From positions 24,056,001 to 24,120,000 of the forward strand of contig NC_079884.1 of NCBI RefSeq assembly GCF_029227915.1: a stretch of 64,000 nucleotides of DNA. Reading direction: 5' to 3'. Origin of the DNA: Hydractinia symbiolongicarpus. Its lineage: Eukaryota; Cnidaria; Hydrozoa; Anthoathecata; Hydractiniidae. Position numbers and translations under genes: made by a program. This document shows, piece by piece, positions 37,501 to 50,348 of the stretch. The notes beneath the pieces were generated by a model. It was given only the letters and a program-made list of their open reading frames with translations. It did not search any database and had not been told where the DNA came from. The stretch's first letter is position 1; the number at the start of each line of letters is the position of its first letter.

Positions 37501-40500
37501 CTTTTTTCTTGCCTCAAATCGTTTCCCCCTTTTAAAATACAATCTTAACATATAAAATGAAATATAAACAACATAACACATAGTTTCACATACCCTCTAT
37601 TTTTTTCTTTTTCTTCTTCAGCATTCTTTAATATTTGGTTAATATAATCTTGAAGATCTCTAATGTTCTCTTGGTATTCTTCATTTTTCTGTTTCAGATT
37701 GTGATTTTCTTCTTGCATTTGATCGGTCTCAATCAGATGAAGATGTTGTTCATGCACGAGCTGACGATACTGGTCTTCAGTCTGAAGAAAATAAAACTTG
37801 TAAATTCAGAAAAAGGAGCAGGATTACAAAGGAAGTGGTGTTGGCACAACGCCAAGTTAGTTTTTCACAGGGCGGAGGGGCGGGGGGGGGGGTGATTTTT
37901 GCTTCTATTATGACATAGTTACTGTGACTATGATTATGGACAACAAACGAGGGTATTATCTACATTCCTTCCTGCCTTCCTTTCTTTCTTAAATTCATTC
38001 ATTCATTCAAGTTTTATTCATTCTTCCATTTTTCTTGACTTCCAATTTTTTATTTATTCACCAAATTATATTTCCTACATTATATCGTCCATGTCGGGCA
38101 TAAAGTTTCATATGATGGGTGATTTGTTTGTATTAAATTGGCGTATCAAAATTATTTACTAATAAAGAGCTTGGAGGAAGAAAGACAGATTTATTTCTTA
38201 CTCCACGTAAAGGGTAATAGAAGTCATAAATAAAATAAAATAACCGAGAAAAAACTTAAAGCGTGTTTTAGATTTTACCAGAAGTAACTCACCCTGCGCT
38301 TCTGCGTCTGTAAGTCAGTTATCTCTTCGCTGCAGTGTTCCAACCTCCCTGTAATCTCTGCTGTATAACTTAAATTTTCTTGGTACACCTGTTCTTTCAA
38401 ATCGATGATACGATGAAACTCTGCTTTTAACGATTCCTCCCTGTCAGTGTGCTAAAAGCGAGATGTATAGAAGTTTCAGAATAGTAAAAATTGTTTAACA
38501 AGCTCACTATTGCTATCTAATATTTTGAAACTTGTCGTTAGCCACAGATTCGCCGACGAACATATTCCGGTCCTTAGATTTTTAGCCGTCCTGCATCATA
38601 GCGTGCAACACTGTTTGGTGCATCCTTAACACAAAGTAGCGACTCAGCTAATATTTTGAATACACAAGGTTTACCTTCTTCTCCAATTGTATCAACTCTC
38701 TTTGCATAGTGCGTTCAAAATCTTCGTACAGGTTGTCAATATCTCTTTCGTGCTGTTCAACTTTCCTGAAATCATATGCGCGTGATAACACTCTGCGATT
38801 TTTATCGGTTATGAGCGAAAAACATATCATCAAGCTCAACCTTGTCCCTAGGACCCTTTTCGGTTTTTAATCAAAAAAAGCAAAAAGCGTTTCTTGGGAC
38901 GAGATAGCATCAGTTTAAAACACCGAACAACTCTACATGAAAAATTAACAAGTATGAAACGTGACGTACGTGTGCAACGTGCTTTCGAGATCTTGACATC
39001 GTGTATATACACCCTTATGCTCTTCTATGACGCCTTTTAAAAAGTCTTCTAACGGCAGCATAAGATCTTTTTGATACGCTCCGAGTTGTTGCCATAGATA
39101 CCTAAGCATCTTGTTTCTAAATAGATTAACAACATGTATGTAACAGCTACATGAAACCATGTCTCTCCTGTCTTGTTCTGAACTGTACTTGAAAAAATAA
39201 ATAATTTTTAGGAATACAAGAATATTACACTGTTTTAAGTTGTCAAGGTTTAGATCAATCGTATTCTTGTCGCGATAATTAAATACAAAAATTCTAAAGT
39301 TGAAATCTATGCATTCACAACATGGTGCTTGCAAAATTATAAGAAAAGAAATCCAAATTTAACGATAATTATTTTTAAAGAATTTTGTTTTGCAAACATT
39401 AATGTGTTAACTATTTTTATTTTATTCTTTGTCTTAGTGTAATTTGTTGGAAGTAATGATTGCATCACGGGGAGTGTATTAATCATCCTGTACATAACAA
39501 CAAATGCTAAATACACAAATCTATTCTAATAAGCCTTATTTAAACAGATTACAATTTTAATACCGTAAAAAAATTAATATTGACAAAGTACACTGGAGTT
39601 TTTCATTTTTAAATATGTTTTGTTCAGGTCAACTAAATTCAAAAATATGGACTTGGTCCTTGGTCCTTACCTATACCTTATCAGTAAAAAAAAGGTCGGC
39701 TTTTAGTCGGTAAATTGTGCCGACTTTTTTTCTGTCGAGTTTATAAAAAAACAAGAATACTTGAATTTTGCAGTTTTGCAATTTCTCCTTTTGATATCAC
39801 ATTTATACTTAAAAATGTAGGCTGAAAATACCAACCTTTGCTTCATCCTATTTTTAAGGCATTTTGGGTCTTACGAACTAAAAAGTTTATAGTAACCTGG
39901 TTAAAACCTAATCAAATGGCCGTAGTTGGTTGGTTAAAAAATTATTACAAATGATTAGCAGAAACTTTTGGTCACTTTTTACGGATCCATAAATGTGTGC
40001 ATTGAGCAATGTTCTCTTTACTTTAAAAACAATTTGAAATAGAAGATATGAGCGAATCACACGCTATTATAAAAGTTTGACCTTGTCAAACTGTATGCAG
40101 TCAATAAAACCAAACAATAAATAAATGAAGTTTTTCCACTTAACTTACCCTGCGAATAAAGACACTCCACCGATTCTTCTCAAATATGCTTCCCATTCCT
40201 CAGATAGATTATCACGTGATGTACTCAAATGCTCGTTTGAAAAACCATTTTTTAAATGTTTGTCACGTGACAGTAAGTTTTCAATTGATGAGTAACCTTT
40301 TCGTTTTTGTATTCTTGGAGAATTTTCTTGATTGTGGTCATTGAAAACCGAATCCTTTCCATCGTACAAATCTAATGAAGATTGTGTCTTTAAAAGTTGC
40401 TGAGACCTACCTCCATTGAGTTTATCATGTGCTAAATTGGAGTTGCTTTGAGACATAAACTTCTTCAGTGTAGGTCTTATTATTTTCTGGATGTAAATGT

Positions 40501-41524
40501 TATCGTCTGAAGAGCCAGACTCGCTGTTTAGTCCTGTACAACTATTGCAACGAACGACAGTTTGGCGAGTACTGCCGAAAATTTCATCGAATTCCTGCGA
40601 CACCGGGTTACCGGATTGATGTAAATTCTTATCTTTTATAGTTCGTATAATATGCTCGTGGCTTTGAACTGCTTCAGTTGAATTATGTTTACTTAATATG
40701 CGATTAAAATCACGTTTTTTGTCGTCATAGGATTTAGTTTTATAAGTTTCGCGCTTGAAAGCTGAGTTATTTGAAGCGACGAAACAGCGATCTATACCAC
40801 AATCGTAAGAACGCCATTGTTTCGCTTTCAGCAAGTTCGTTTTTGGTTTTCGCGATATTGAATTAAAAGATGGTAATGATTCTCTTCGTGTCAATATCGA
40901 TTGAGTTAAACCGTCTATTCTTTGTCCATGTTCCCACCAGTATTCATCTAAATGACCGTCATCGAGGCATTCATTAGCACTGCTTGTTCTGTATATTGAA
41001 CTCTTGACTGACAGCGATTCTGTTGAGTTGAACTTTCTGGTGTCGGCTTTAGATATTCTATCCTTAAAAGCTTTATCGTTTACTGTGTTCAAATAATTAT
41101 AAATATCTTCGTTGCTATGGTCGTATTCATCGTTAATAGCGTCATATTCGTTTTCAATACTGTCGTATATTTCGACATGAGCACGACTATTCTCAACGTC
41201 ATCGTCATTTATGTCGTCGTCTTCGTTGTCGTAAACATCATCAGTACAATATATACCATCGTTGTCGTCAGCATTGTTTGTATAGTCGTCGATTTCATTT
41301 TGATTGCCGCCGTCAGAAACGTCAAGAAAGGCGTCAGTAAAATCCGATAAAGTTATCACCCCTTTGTTATCTTTATCCAATAAGGAGAAAATGGAATGAA
41401 TTTGCACTTCAGAAAAAGGTCCATTCCTGTTATTACCGTCCAATAATTGGTCCTTTGTGATGTATCCTTTTTTATCAGGGTCGAATTGACAAAACAGTTC
41501 TATAGCTAACTCACTTAAATCCAT
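34522..41524 (-). CDS. RASEF-type large Rab GTPase with EF-hands, 12 exons, 1010 aa
   Basis: Coding exons on minus: 41524-40149, 39116-38970, 38765-38675, 38451-38293, 37781-37594, 37339-37250, 37093-36733, 36429-36209, 36101-35987, 35382-35281, 34913-34837, 34627-34522 (stop TAA). All are GT-AG and phases close exactly. Two N-terminal EF-hands: loop 15-26 (DPDKKG, Gln at position 12, likely poor) and loop 50-61 (DKDNKG, Asp at 12). A long acidic/Asn-rich then basic disordered region fills exon 1. A coiled coil spans about 459-683 and an acidic linker about 684-804. The Rab domain has G1 GDCGVGKTS (824-832), G3 WDTVGQE (871-877), G4 GHKSD (929-933, His for the usual Asn) and G5 ETSAK (958-962). 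It ends Cys-Cys for geranylgeranylation. The architecture is that of RASEF/Rab45, Rab44 and CRACR2A; the coiled-coil start resembles RASEF most. The family is thought to couple Ca2+ to vesicle traffic. Confidence 0.92.
35155..35229 (-). repeat. tRNA-derived SINE or tRNA pseudogene
   Basis: Minus-strand sequence resembles a tRNA: a box A-like segment (ggcattgtggtagagcg), a weak anticodon arm, and a box B-like segment (gtgagtttaatccccg, T for the usual C in GTTC). The arms pair imperfectly, so it is not a working tRNA. It sits in a RASEF-like intron. It could be the head of a SINE; I did not identify a tail. Confidence 0.5.
37175..37220. repeat. AACCTCG-type fold-back MITE (46 bp)
   Basis: Starts aaccttg and ends gacgaggtt, imperfect inverted ends, in the intron between RASEF-like exons 6 and 7. 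Confidence 0.55.
37864..37892. repeat. Poly-G tract
   Basis: A run of G interrupted once (ggcggaggggcgggggggggg) in the RASEF-like intron between exons 4 and 5. A similar G run preceded by a TG run occurs at 61468-61498. Confidence 0.7.
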
Positions 41525-42665
41525 TGTTACAACGCCAGGTATACTGCAATATAACCATAAATTTCAAAACATCTTTAGTTAGATAAATTTTCGAATTCTT
41601 GTCTTGTCTTGTTGATATTTATTTAATTTTTAGTGCAAGTTCACACATCGATGCTTTAAATAGAAAAATAACAAAGAATAACAAGAAACTAAATATCATT
41701 GAATTCAAAAACGTATGTACACTTACTATTATCAATGCAGTCAGCAGATTTCAAAATTCATATTACTTTTTATCTTAAAACAGTTATCTGATAACAAACT
41801 TTCTTTGTTCAAGTGTTAAAAAAAAGTTTAAAATTAAACATAATGTTACACAAAAAAAACTTTCACTCTAACGTAACCTTTCACATTCGGCTTTTAAAAA
41901 AAATTTAAATCGATGAGTGGCTAAAGAAATTGTAATTACGAATAACCATCTATTGTTCCTATCATTATTATGGTCTCTAAGGAGTTGAAAAGAAAAGCTT
42001 CATTGCATCTATCAAATGACTTCTTGTTGCTAAGGCATGGCAAATTGCTTAAAAAATGTCTTGCCGTAATACTGATGCTATCTGAACCGTATGTGCAATG
42101 ATCTTCTTCTCGGTGTCTCTTTCGGGTAAATTTGTCTAGTTGTAAAAAAATCAAACTCTCGTTTTTCCCTTCTTTTTTAACATAGATTCACAAACGCTTT
42201 TTTGTAATGTGAGAATCTTGTCATGCTCTTATTTTTCCAGTTTTCAGTCAAAAGTGTTCTTAGAAATTTTTTGTAAAGAAAAACATGAGTCACTGTCTAC
42301 ATTCTAAAATAAAATAAATGCGTAGTGTAAATATAGTTAAAGATTCTTATAAAGTAATTGGAGCTTAAAATGTTCCCAATTTGTTTTAAAATATTTAGGC
42401 TTGTCAAAACTTTGTTCTTATAAAAACGCGTGTACTAACCATCTTTTGTTGTTTTGAATCCATGTTGTCTTGTCCCACGTATGTAAATAAACATTCTTAA
42501 TTAACTCTTGTGTATAATTTAGTCATCGAGTTATTTATTTTTAATTAAAAAAAGGTATCGAACAAATAGAATAGTTGATAAGGAGTCGTTAAAAGGGCAT
42601 TACACTTTTAATTGACTTAAAAATGAGGCGCAGGAAAATCTGTATAACTAGCTTCCTGTATATTT

Positions 42666-42679
42666 GTAACCATGGTAAC
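42666..42679. promoter_or_regulatory. Candidate RFX X-box
   Basis: gtaaccatggtaac is a perfect palindrome and fits the RFX X-box consensus GTHNYYATRRNAAC. It lies 1.14 kb upstream of the RASEF-like start codon. A chance match is possible in 64 kb. Confidence 0.3.
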
Positions 42680-43017
42680 GCAACGACAACCACGTAAATA
42701 AATCTAACAGGATAAACAAAGCAAAACAAACGCTGTGCTTTTCAATGAAATATATGTCATATGAAAGGTGGACCTGCTTAAATTTAAATTTGGCAAAAAT
42801 AGTCACAATTTCTAACCATTAGCAATGTTTACAATTTCGTTCCCAGACCTCTGATTAAAAAGTTGTCTTCATTTAAAATGTTGAATCAAGAAAATAACAG
42901 TGTAATGAGTATGTAGTTGTCAGTAATCCTTAGAAGATAATTTAAAGTTACTTGAGCCTAATTTGACTCAAGCCAAATTTGACAGCAATTTATATACACA
43001 CTATGAGGTGTATAGTC

Positions 43018-43128
43018 AACCTCGTCTCCAGGGCATCTTGTATTTTCTGACATCAGACAGCGATAAGAACATGTTCGTCTCGCCGTCCCGGTTATAGAAA
43101 AGGGACAGCGGGTGCTGGGAACGAGGTT
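43018..43128. repeat. AACCTCG fold-back MITE (111 bp)
   Basis: Starts aacctcgtctccagggc and ends gctgggaacgaggtt, good inverted ends around a short non-coding core. Confidence 0.65.
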
Positions 43129-44485
43129 TTGCATAGTGTCAATTTAGATTTACGCGCACTTCCGCTTAGCATACCGTTTATTCCCATATTTAGCACGTGT
43201 CATCCAGATTTAATTGATACCTCAATGGTTTAACCAACCGGCGACGAGATTCTAATTTTAATTCCAACGTTGCATTAAGTAAATTTCAGTAATCAACCTT
43301 GTACTTAGTACTTTTTAAGATAATTTTTGTTTACATAAAAAACCCAGAAAAAGAGTCACTCCTAAGGTTAATTTACTTGTGTTTTTGTGTAGGATAAAAA
43401 AGCTCTTGGGACAAGTTGGGTGATAATTTGTAATTGTAAGTGAGTTTTGATTGGTGAAATTTGATGCTGATAAATAGATACGTGTTTAAAACACATAGGG
43501 AAATTACATATGACATTTAAAGAAATCCTGAATCCCAACAGTGCAGTTTTTGAGGCAAGTAAAAGCTTCCCCCGTCCCCGCCCTGTTCACCCCAAACCAT
43601 AAACAAAAAATCAAAGATTTCTATATTTCAGTATCATCAATCCCTTTAGTCGTATCCATGCACTCGCATATTTCTTCTCTTAAAGCGTTTGGTTGACAAG
43701 AAAAACAAAACGATTTACGGTATTAACTATTTAAATGTCAAATAACTTCACCCTTTCTCTTCTTAACATCTGTTAAATGTTCAGCTTACCCATTCCAATT
43801 TGTTGAGTTAAACTTTTAATCACAAAAACTAACGACCTTACTTCTTTAAACAATTTTTTCGTTTAAATATTTCTCCTTTTAAATAAAACTTTATGAATCA
43901 ATTTCTTTCTATATATAACACACCATGATAAATAACTATACAACACGAATCAAATTCAACACATCCACCGACATTACTTTATTTTCATAACAAAGCTTTT
44001 ATCTTATAATTATAAGGTTTAATCCTGAAATGTTTTTATTTAAACTTTTTCAGTAGGTTGTTTGTAATTTAAAAAATTGAAAGTAATATGCTGTGATCAA
44101 TAATAAACAAAGTAAATCCCTGGGAACGAAGGTGAAAGTGCATTAAGAAACGCGCGAAAACTATGGCGCGCCTGAGGGGACAAAATTAAAAAAACATTTT
44201 GTTATTTAAAAAAATTATTTTTTTGTAAAAAATCAGTTTTTTTGAACAAAATACTTATTTTTTGAAATTTTTAAAAAATAATAATGAAAAAACAACAACG
44301 AATAAACAAAAAGATATAAAAACAATTTGATTTATTTTAATGCTCATTTTTTTTAAAAAAAATGAAAAACAGTTGGAGAACATTTTTGTCCGCTGGCCAG
44401 GCTCTATCAATCAATCATTTTTGTTTGACAGGTTAACCTGTTCTGCAAATTATTACTTTGTTTCCCCTCTTGCGGCACTTCTAAA

Positions 44486-46923
44486 ATGGCGCAGAAAGAA
44501 AACAACATGAGCTCCGCACTTGAAGACCTCAGCAACCTTGTTCGTGCTTTGGAACAGCACAAAAAGAAGTCCGAGCAGAACAGCGAATAAAACAATGTTG
44601 AAGAAGCTGTACATTTACTCTTCCGTCCAAAAAGACAAGAGAAAAATGGTAAGCTACGTTATCTTGTTTTACAAACCATTTTCACTTTTTTGGTTTTGTG
44701 ACTTATAGCTAGCAATCTAGCTAGCTAAAACCAAGTTACAATGACTACAGTACATATTTTTCCCCAAAGAGGTAGGTATGGGTAACAACTATTTTTGTGA
44801 CCTTTTTAACGTCATTTTTTAATTATTTTAGAACAGACAAATCGGAACACTCTCACACGATTACCATCTTCCACCAAAAGACCTTTTCTAATACCAATAG
44901 TAATACTTCTAAGCGAAGGAAATCTGCAACATTCATGAATGATCTTGTGTTACTTTCTTCACCAAAAATTAAAGTTATACCGAAAGGTGAATTGAAGAAA
45001 CATTTACAATCATCAGGATTTATTGTTAATGCCTTCGAAGTTTTACTTGAAGCTCAGGAGGATGAAATCAGAGAAATGATTTTTGAAAAGTTCCAAGATA
45101 AACTTCCAAGCAAAAATCAATTTTCATTTATGAAACCTGTACATAAAAAATTAATGAATCCTTCAGGCATAAATAACATAAATGGAAAAGTTTTAAAGCA
45201 TTTGTCTTCTCCTGGTATAAACGGCTGCATTTATATCAGGTCTTTAATTGACACAACTAAAAGTTATTTTAGTGCATTCATCAATTGCTATGAAGAGGAA
45301 GAAAAGGTTGAATCTGATAGTGATGATGGATTATTGGAAAAGCCAGCATTTGGATTAGTTAAAGATATAAATAACAATACTTCGACATCAGGCCAAATCG
45401 AGTCATCAGCTCAAAGTTCATCAAAGGATATTGTGCTTGAATAATCAGAAAAAAGCTTGGCTGCAGTACAGAATTTGTGATGAAGAATTTGGTTGATATT
45501 CGTACAATTCATGCAGCAACCGGGAAGAAACAAAAAATTTTAATCAACAGGTCAGATACATAGTTAAAAACCACTTTAATTCAATATAAACGTGGCCAAA
45601 TTGAAATATCTTACTTCCCAGAAGTAACCTTTGAAAATGGAGAAGAAGGCATGGGTGCAGATGGTCCAAAAAGGGAATATTTTTATATGTTACTTCAAGT
45701 AATACGTGGAGAAGGAAGCATTCAACTCACGTATGCTTCCTTGAAACGTGGAGAAGGAAGCATTCAATTGTTTGAGGGAGATATAAATCATAAAGTTCCT
45801 GTTTACAATGAATTCCACTTGGACAGTGAGTTATATCTCTATGCTGGAAAAGTTATTGCACATAGCATTCGACATAATGAATGACCAGTTATTGGTTTAT
45901 CTCCTGCATATGTCCATTTTTTGATTACTAATGATATTGCAAAAGCATATTCTGTTGTAACAGATCAAGATTTTCCAGATTTTGAATTACGACACATAAT
46001 ACAGCAGGTGGTTATAGTATATATATTTAGTACTATTGATTCTAACTTACTATTATTTGACTTTTTATACTGTTGAATCTTTAGATGAGAATGGTAAATT
46101 TATAAATTTATGTGTTTTTTTAGATTCGATCATGTGATGATGACAAAGAAATGTTTGCATATCAAAGTAATGATTTCTTATAGTGTGAACGTAAAGCTGC
46201 TGGATATGGACATTCCATGTTTACAACAAAGACCAAGGACACAGCTTTGTATCTGTTAACTATATATTGCATCTTTAAAATGGGACATGAAGAAACAGAG
46301 CAACTACGAGAAGGTTTTGAAACCATCTTCCTTATCAAACAATCGAAGCATTTGGAAAGAAGTATTTCAATCCACATGTGACGTTGTGATTCAGCCTGAA
46401 GATCTTTACAATTGATTTAAGTTACCAAAGGCGATAAAAAAGTGCAGTATAAAATCATTGTTTTCAAAGTTAGAATGGCAATGCACTTTGTAAAAATGTT
46501 ATTTTTATATCTACAAATTTTATAACATTTTGTGTAATATTTTGTGTTTTTCAGCAAACAGCAATGAAGATACAGTTGATGAAGGTATTTCTATTTTTAT
46601 ATTTTTAAGTTACTTACCAATTTTTTATAGGACTATAATTTGTATTTTTAATATTGTTTGCAAGTTCATGTATTTCTTATGGGTGTAAAATTTGCAGCTT
46701 CTTTTTATTTTAGCTATCACAACAAAGGACCTATTAGTATTTTGTTGCTCTTTGCCAGTTCCTTTAGAAAATGGCATTACTCTAAAGTTTAACAGGAGAG
46801 GTAAACCATTTCCTGATGCAGATACGTTTTGTCGATACTTTCGATTCCAATTTGTCATGATGCATATAACGATTTCAAAAAGGCAATTGATGCTACCTTA
46901 CGATTACAAGGACAGGGTTTGGA
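44486..46923 (+). pseudogene. HECT E3-ligase-like gene carried by the transposon, broken
   Basis: Starts at an ATG (44486, MAQKENNMSS...) but has an in-frame TAA at 44587-44589, before a GT donor near 44650. A long exon (about 44831-45444) encodes a Lys/Ser-rich region and ends in a stop. HECT-domain pieces follow: YKRGQIEI..FPEVTFENGEEGMGADGP.REYF, LFEG, YAGKVIAHSI, LSPAYVHFL near 45560-45960, a middle piece near 46230-46320, and the C-lobe (LPVPLENGITLKFNRRGKPF PDADT) at 46740-46830 before a frameshift next to the expected catalytic-Cys position. A 44-base local duplication repeats RGEGSIQL. Similar to G2E3-like HECT proteins annotated in many animal genomes. Not functional as it stands. 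Confidence 0.75.
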
Positions 46924-47429
46924 CGTTTGTGAGTTTTTTAACTCGTTTTTTTTCCTTTTGCTGTCCTAAAACGTCCAAAGTTATACAAAGTTGGAAGTTA
47001 AAAAAGATTATTATATAAGATTATATAAGATTATTATATATTATATAAAAAGATTGTTATATTTATGTTGACATTATGTTTCATTTTGTTTACTTTTCGT
47101 TACATAAAAAGGGGACTTATTGACTTAACTTAATTTTCTTAATGCTAACAATAAAAGGCTTAAAAGTTTTTTACGTTAGTAAAAAAAATATGTGAAGGCT
47201 ACTATGTTTTGTTAGTGATTACTAAAGTTTTTGTTATTTAATACGAGTAAACGAAACTTCTGATTAAAGTATTTCTTTGACACACTAAAATACATTTTTA
47301 ATAAACTCTTGTCCCTGTTAAAAATTAACAACTTATTAACTTTACATACTCCTACTATCAAGTGCCAAATAAACGCCAGCCCATCAACCGAATTATAATT
47401 TTTTGGCCCTGATGTTCCATCGCGAGCGC

Positions 47430-48784
47430 TTAAAATCCTTTTTTTGGTATTCGACCGTACATCAGCTTTTCATAGCACATGTACCAATAATTCACGAGCT
47501 TGAATGTAAAGTTTGTTCCGTGATTGTGGTCTTCAGAAAGTGGGTCAATATTTTGCATGAAATTGTATGGTAGGTCCAGAGCTATCTCAGGAACATCTAT
47601 GTTATTGGCCAAATCTATTAAAGGAGCTGGACCGTCAAGTTCGACTCCATGTGTACCAATGTTTTCATTTTCCTCCATTATCTGTTTCAAGCCGTTATCA
47701 GAAGAATGCCAGTTCATATATATGCCTTGAGTCCACAGCTGATACGGCTTTCTATTGCCTTCAGTTGATAAAAGATGATTATTCCACTGCTTCACAAAAT
47801 CCTCGCAAACACGATTAATTCTAGGCAAACCACGCTATGCAATGCGTACAAATCTACATCATTTACGTGGTCTAACATTTCTTGCTCCTCCATGAAAAAA
47901 ATGCCTTTAAAATATTCAACCACCTGTATGACTAAGTCGCGCCAAAGCCTTTCCATTCTTTGATTATGCACTGATAGTCCAGTTATGACAGGCTTACTGG
48001 CCACATCCATCGTGCCACTGCAATATTTTCTGTACCGTGGTCAGTGCGAATTCTCCTAGGGACATTGTATTTATTGATGGCTTCCAGAAATAGATCTAAT
48101 ACGGTAGTGCTTCTGTTATTTGAATTACATCTGAGAAATGTTACTAATCTTGAATAACCATCTATACATACGTGAAACAGAATGCGCCATCTAATTAAGT
48201 TATGATGGCCGTCCATATGCCTAAAAGAATGTTTTAAGAAATGGATATGGTCATAACGCAAACACTGTTTGTTAATTCGGGAAACTTACTTACCACAGCG
48301 AAATTGGAGATTTCACATTGTACCTCCTTCTTTGTATACAATTCCTTCGCCTCATCACCCTGCTCAACGCGTCTACTCTCATGATTGATTGTCGCAATCT
48401 TTCTCTTTTCGCCTTAATATGTTTGCTGGTAATTGCACCTATTACCATTCTTTCGCCGCAATTTGGGAGTATCAAAAGCACTTCTCGAACTATTTCATCG
48501 AGTTGTTGATCAGTTATGTCTGAATATTCTGCTTCTCAAAAAAGTAAATCAAATTGTTTACGACGACGACGACGGGGTGTTTTGATACTAATACCAAGCA
48601 TCTGAGCAATGTCCTTCCATTGGTATCCGATCTTTCTCAGGCTAATGACTTGTTCCTTTGGCACTTCATACTTTGGTCTGCCAGCTTCACCAGTCACAGC
48701 TCTAGGACTAATGTAAGCATTGCTTTTATCACCACATGGACAACGATGTTTCACTAGTTCTTCATAAGAATTTTTAAATTCCAT
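47430..48784 (-). pseudogene. Integrase-core (rve/DDE) transposase, broken
   Basis: Minus strand. It starts with an N-terminal C-x-C zinc-like segment and a helix-turn-helix (GRPKYEVPKEQV ... IAQMLGIS). A PNCGERMVIGAITSKHI block follows, then a small intron (donor after ISLW, acceptor before HMDGHH). The catalytic core shows D1 HMDGHHNLIRW, IDGYSRLVTFL, D2 RTDHGTEN, E HNQRMERLWRD, then STEGNRKPYQLW. Breaks: in-frame stop at 48536-48538 and 1-nt shifts near 48010 and 47830. All three catalytic residues remain readable. The fold is shared with retroviral and IS3-type integrases. It converges on the HECT gene inside the same TIRs. Confidence 0.82.
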
Positions 48785-49218
48785 ATTATTTCGTCAAACT
48801 GAATATTGTAAATTTTCTGCCCGATTACATTCAAGGGCAAAAACCTGTTTCTTTCTAAACCATTTAGAAACGTAATTGCAGCTGTAACATGTGGAACATA
48901 TTCCGCCATCATTGTTTTTCTAATATTTCATTTTTGAGCGGAATTTTGAATAAAATGCTGAATAGTTATACTTGTCGAAATTTTGATTGATTGATTGACA
49001 GGTGCCACAAAAAAAAAAAAAAAACATTTATTAAAAAAAAAAAATAATTTTTTTTCAACTAAAAAGAAAAAAAAAATGCGAAAAAAAAAATGTTTTCGTA
49101 TTTTTTATATTATTTATTTTTATTTTAATATCGAAAACGTTTTTTTCTTGGAAAAAAGTTTTTTTGTTTACTTTTTAGGTTTTTTTAATTTTGTCCTCTC
49201 AAGCGCGCCATAGAAAAC

Positions 49219-50348
49219 TTACTCGGAAATCTAAAAATTTGAAGAAGTTTCAAGGATGTGATTGTTGTCACAGAATAAAGTTGTGGTAAAACCAAACAAA
49301 TTAGATACTTTATTTTTTTGATGCACAAAAATTTTTCTTTACTTAACAAATTTATGTTTCGGTGGGCAGCTAATATCTTGCTTAAAACAACTCTGGTTCC
49401 AGTATATTACAAAATTAATTCAAAATCGTATTTATTTAAATAGTGTGTTTTTAGGGCCGTTTGTTCGAGAGGGCCCCTACATAAAGAAGGGTTCGATTTT
49501 CTCAATTTGTCTTTATTTTTTGAAGTTTTTTTAGCCCTGTGTAAAATTGTATAAGCATTTTGAAATAAGAAAAATATGCGCCAAATATGGGTCATCTCAT
49601 TGTAATAAGGCGTATCAATATTTTGTGATTTTTAGTTTAATTAGCGCCTCAATAAGTTAGCGGGTTGGCTAAATAGTTATAAAATCAGTCAAAATATGAG
49701 AGTGATAATTATAATATCTTCAAGCCAAACCCGTCAACAATATGCGCTTAATAATATCTATCAATAACAAAATGCTGGCGTAAGCAAAAATTTTTTAATT
49801 ATTTGTCATGTGACAAAAATCATTTGTACTAAACTTTATAACGAACAACCCAACCTAAGGAAAGTTATGGTGGCAAGGCATTTTTACCACCACCATAGGG
49901 CGTCGCTCGCCCTCATATACCCCAGCCTGAGTAGAGTTAACATTAAAAGTAAGTCTCGTGTTGTCTTTGTCCCGGAGATGAAACAGTGGGTTAAGCAGAA
50001 GATCCCATTTTTCAGATAAAATTAGGTGGGGCGGAGAAAAATTGTATGACAAACGCAAAAAGCAAATTCTTATTGCATGATAACTGAAATAGTAACAAAA
50101 TTCTACCGTAATTAGTGTACAAATCCATAAGTTTAATGAAGGATAATATACGGATGCATTTAAAGGAATTAATTCGAGGTAATAAAAATTAAATGCCCCG
50201 ATGTTGTATTGATCAAGATACAAGTACACAAATAAAAATAGATAAATTAAGTATTAATTAACGAAATACTAAAAAGGAAAAGCATAAATACTTTGAGCAT
50301 TTCAAACTATCCACTGAACTATCCACTAAACTTTTCTTCAAAACTTAC
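49219..50348. other. Spacer right of the transposon
   Basis: AT-rich, nothing coding supported. The transposon's right sub-terminal part (48990-49180) and this flank are rich in A- and T-runs, which create artificial open frames. Confidence 0.4.

Larger units (their letters stand above)
41525..44155. other. Upstream region of the RASEF-like gene
   Basis: About 2.6 kb with no supported gene. It contains an AACCTCG fold-back MITE (43018-43128) and a perfect palindromic X-box-like site (42666-42679, listed separately). A 72-codon minus-strand frame at 41936-42154 has no recognisable domain. Confidence 0.4.
44162..49212. mobile_element. 5.05-kb integrase/HECT DNA transposon with TIRs and 6-bp TSD
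   Basis: The left end reads TATGGCGCGCCTGAGGGG and the right end is its inverted copy with two mismatches over about 34 bp (right arm 49179-49212). The flanking hexamer gaaaac occurs on both sides (44156-44161 and 49213-49218), a clean target-site duplication. Inside are a plus-strand HECT-like gene and a converging minus-strand integrase-type transposase, each broken. A 6-bp TSD with an rve-type DDE transposase recalls the IS3EU group, from memory; the assignment is tentative. Confidence 0.88.

Noticed and set aside
40145-41350. Val/Ile-rich plus-strand ORF (41117-41350) opposite the RASEF-like exon 1
   Set aside because: Antisense of the Asp/Asn-rich segment; no independent support.
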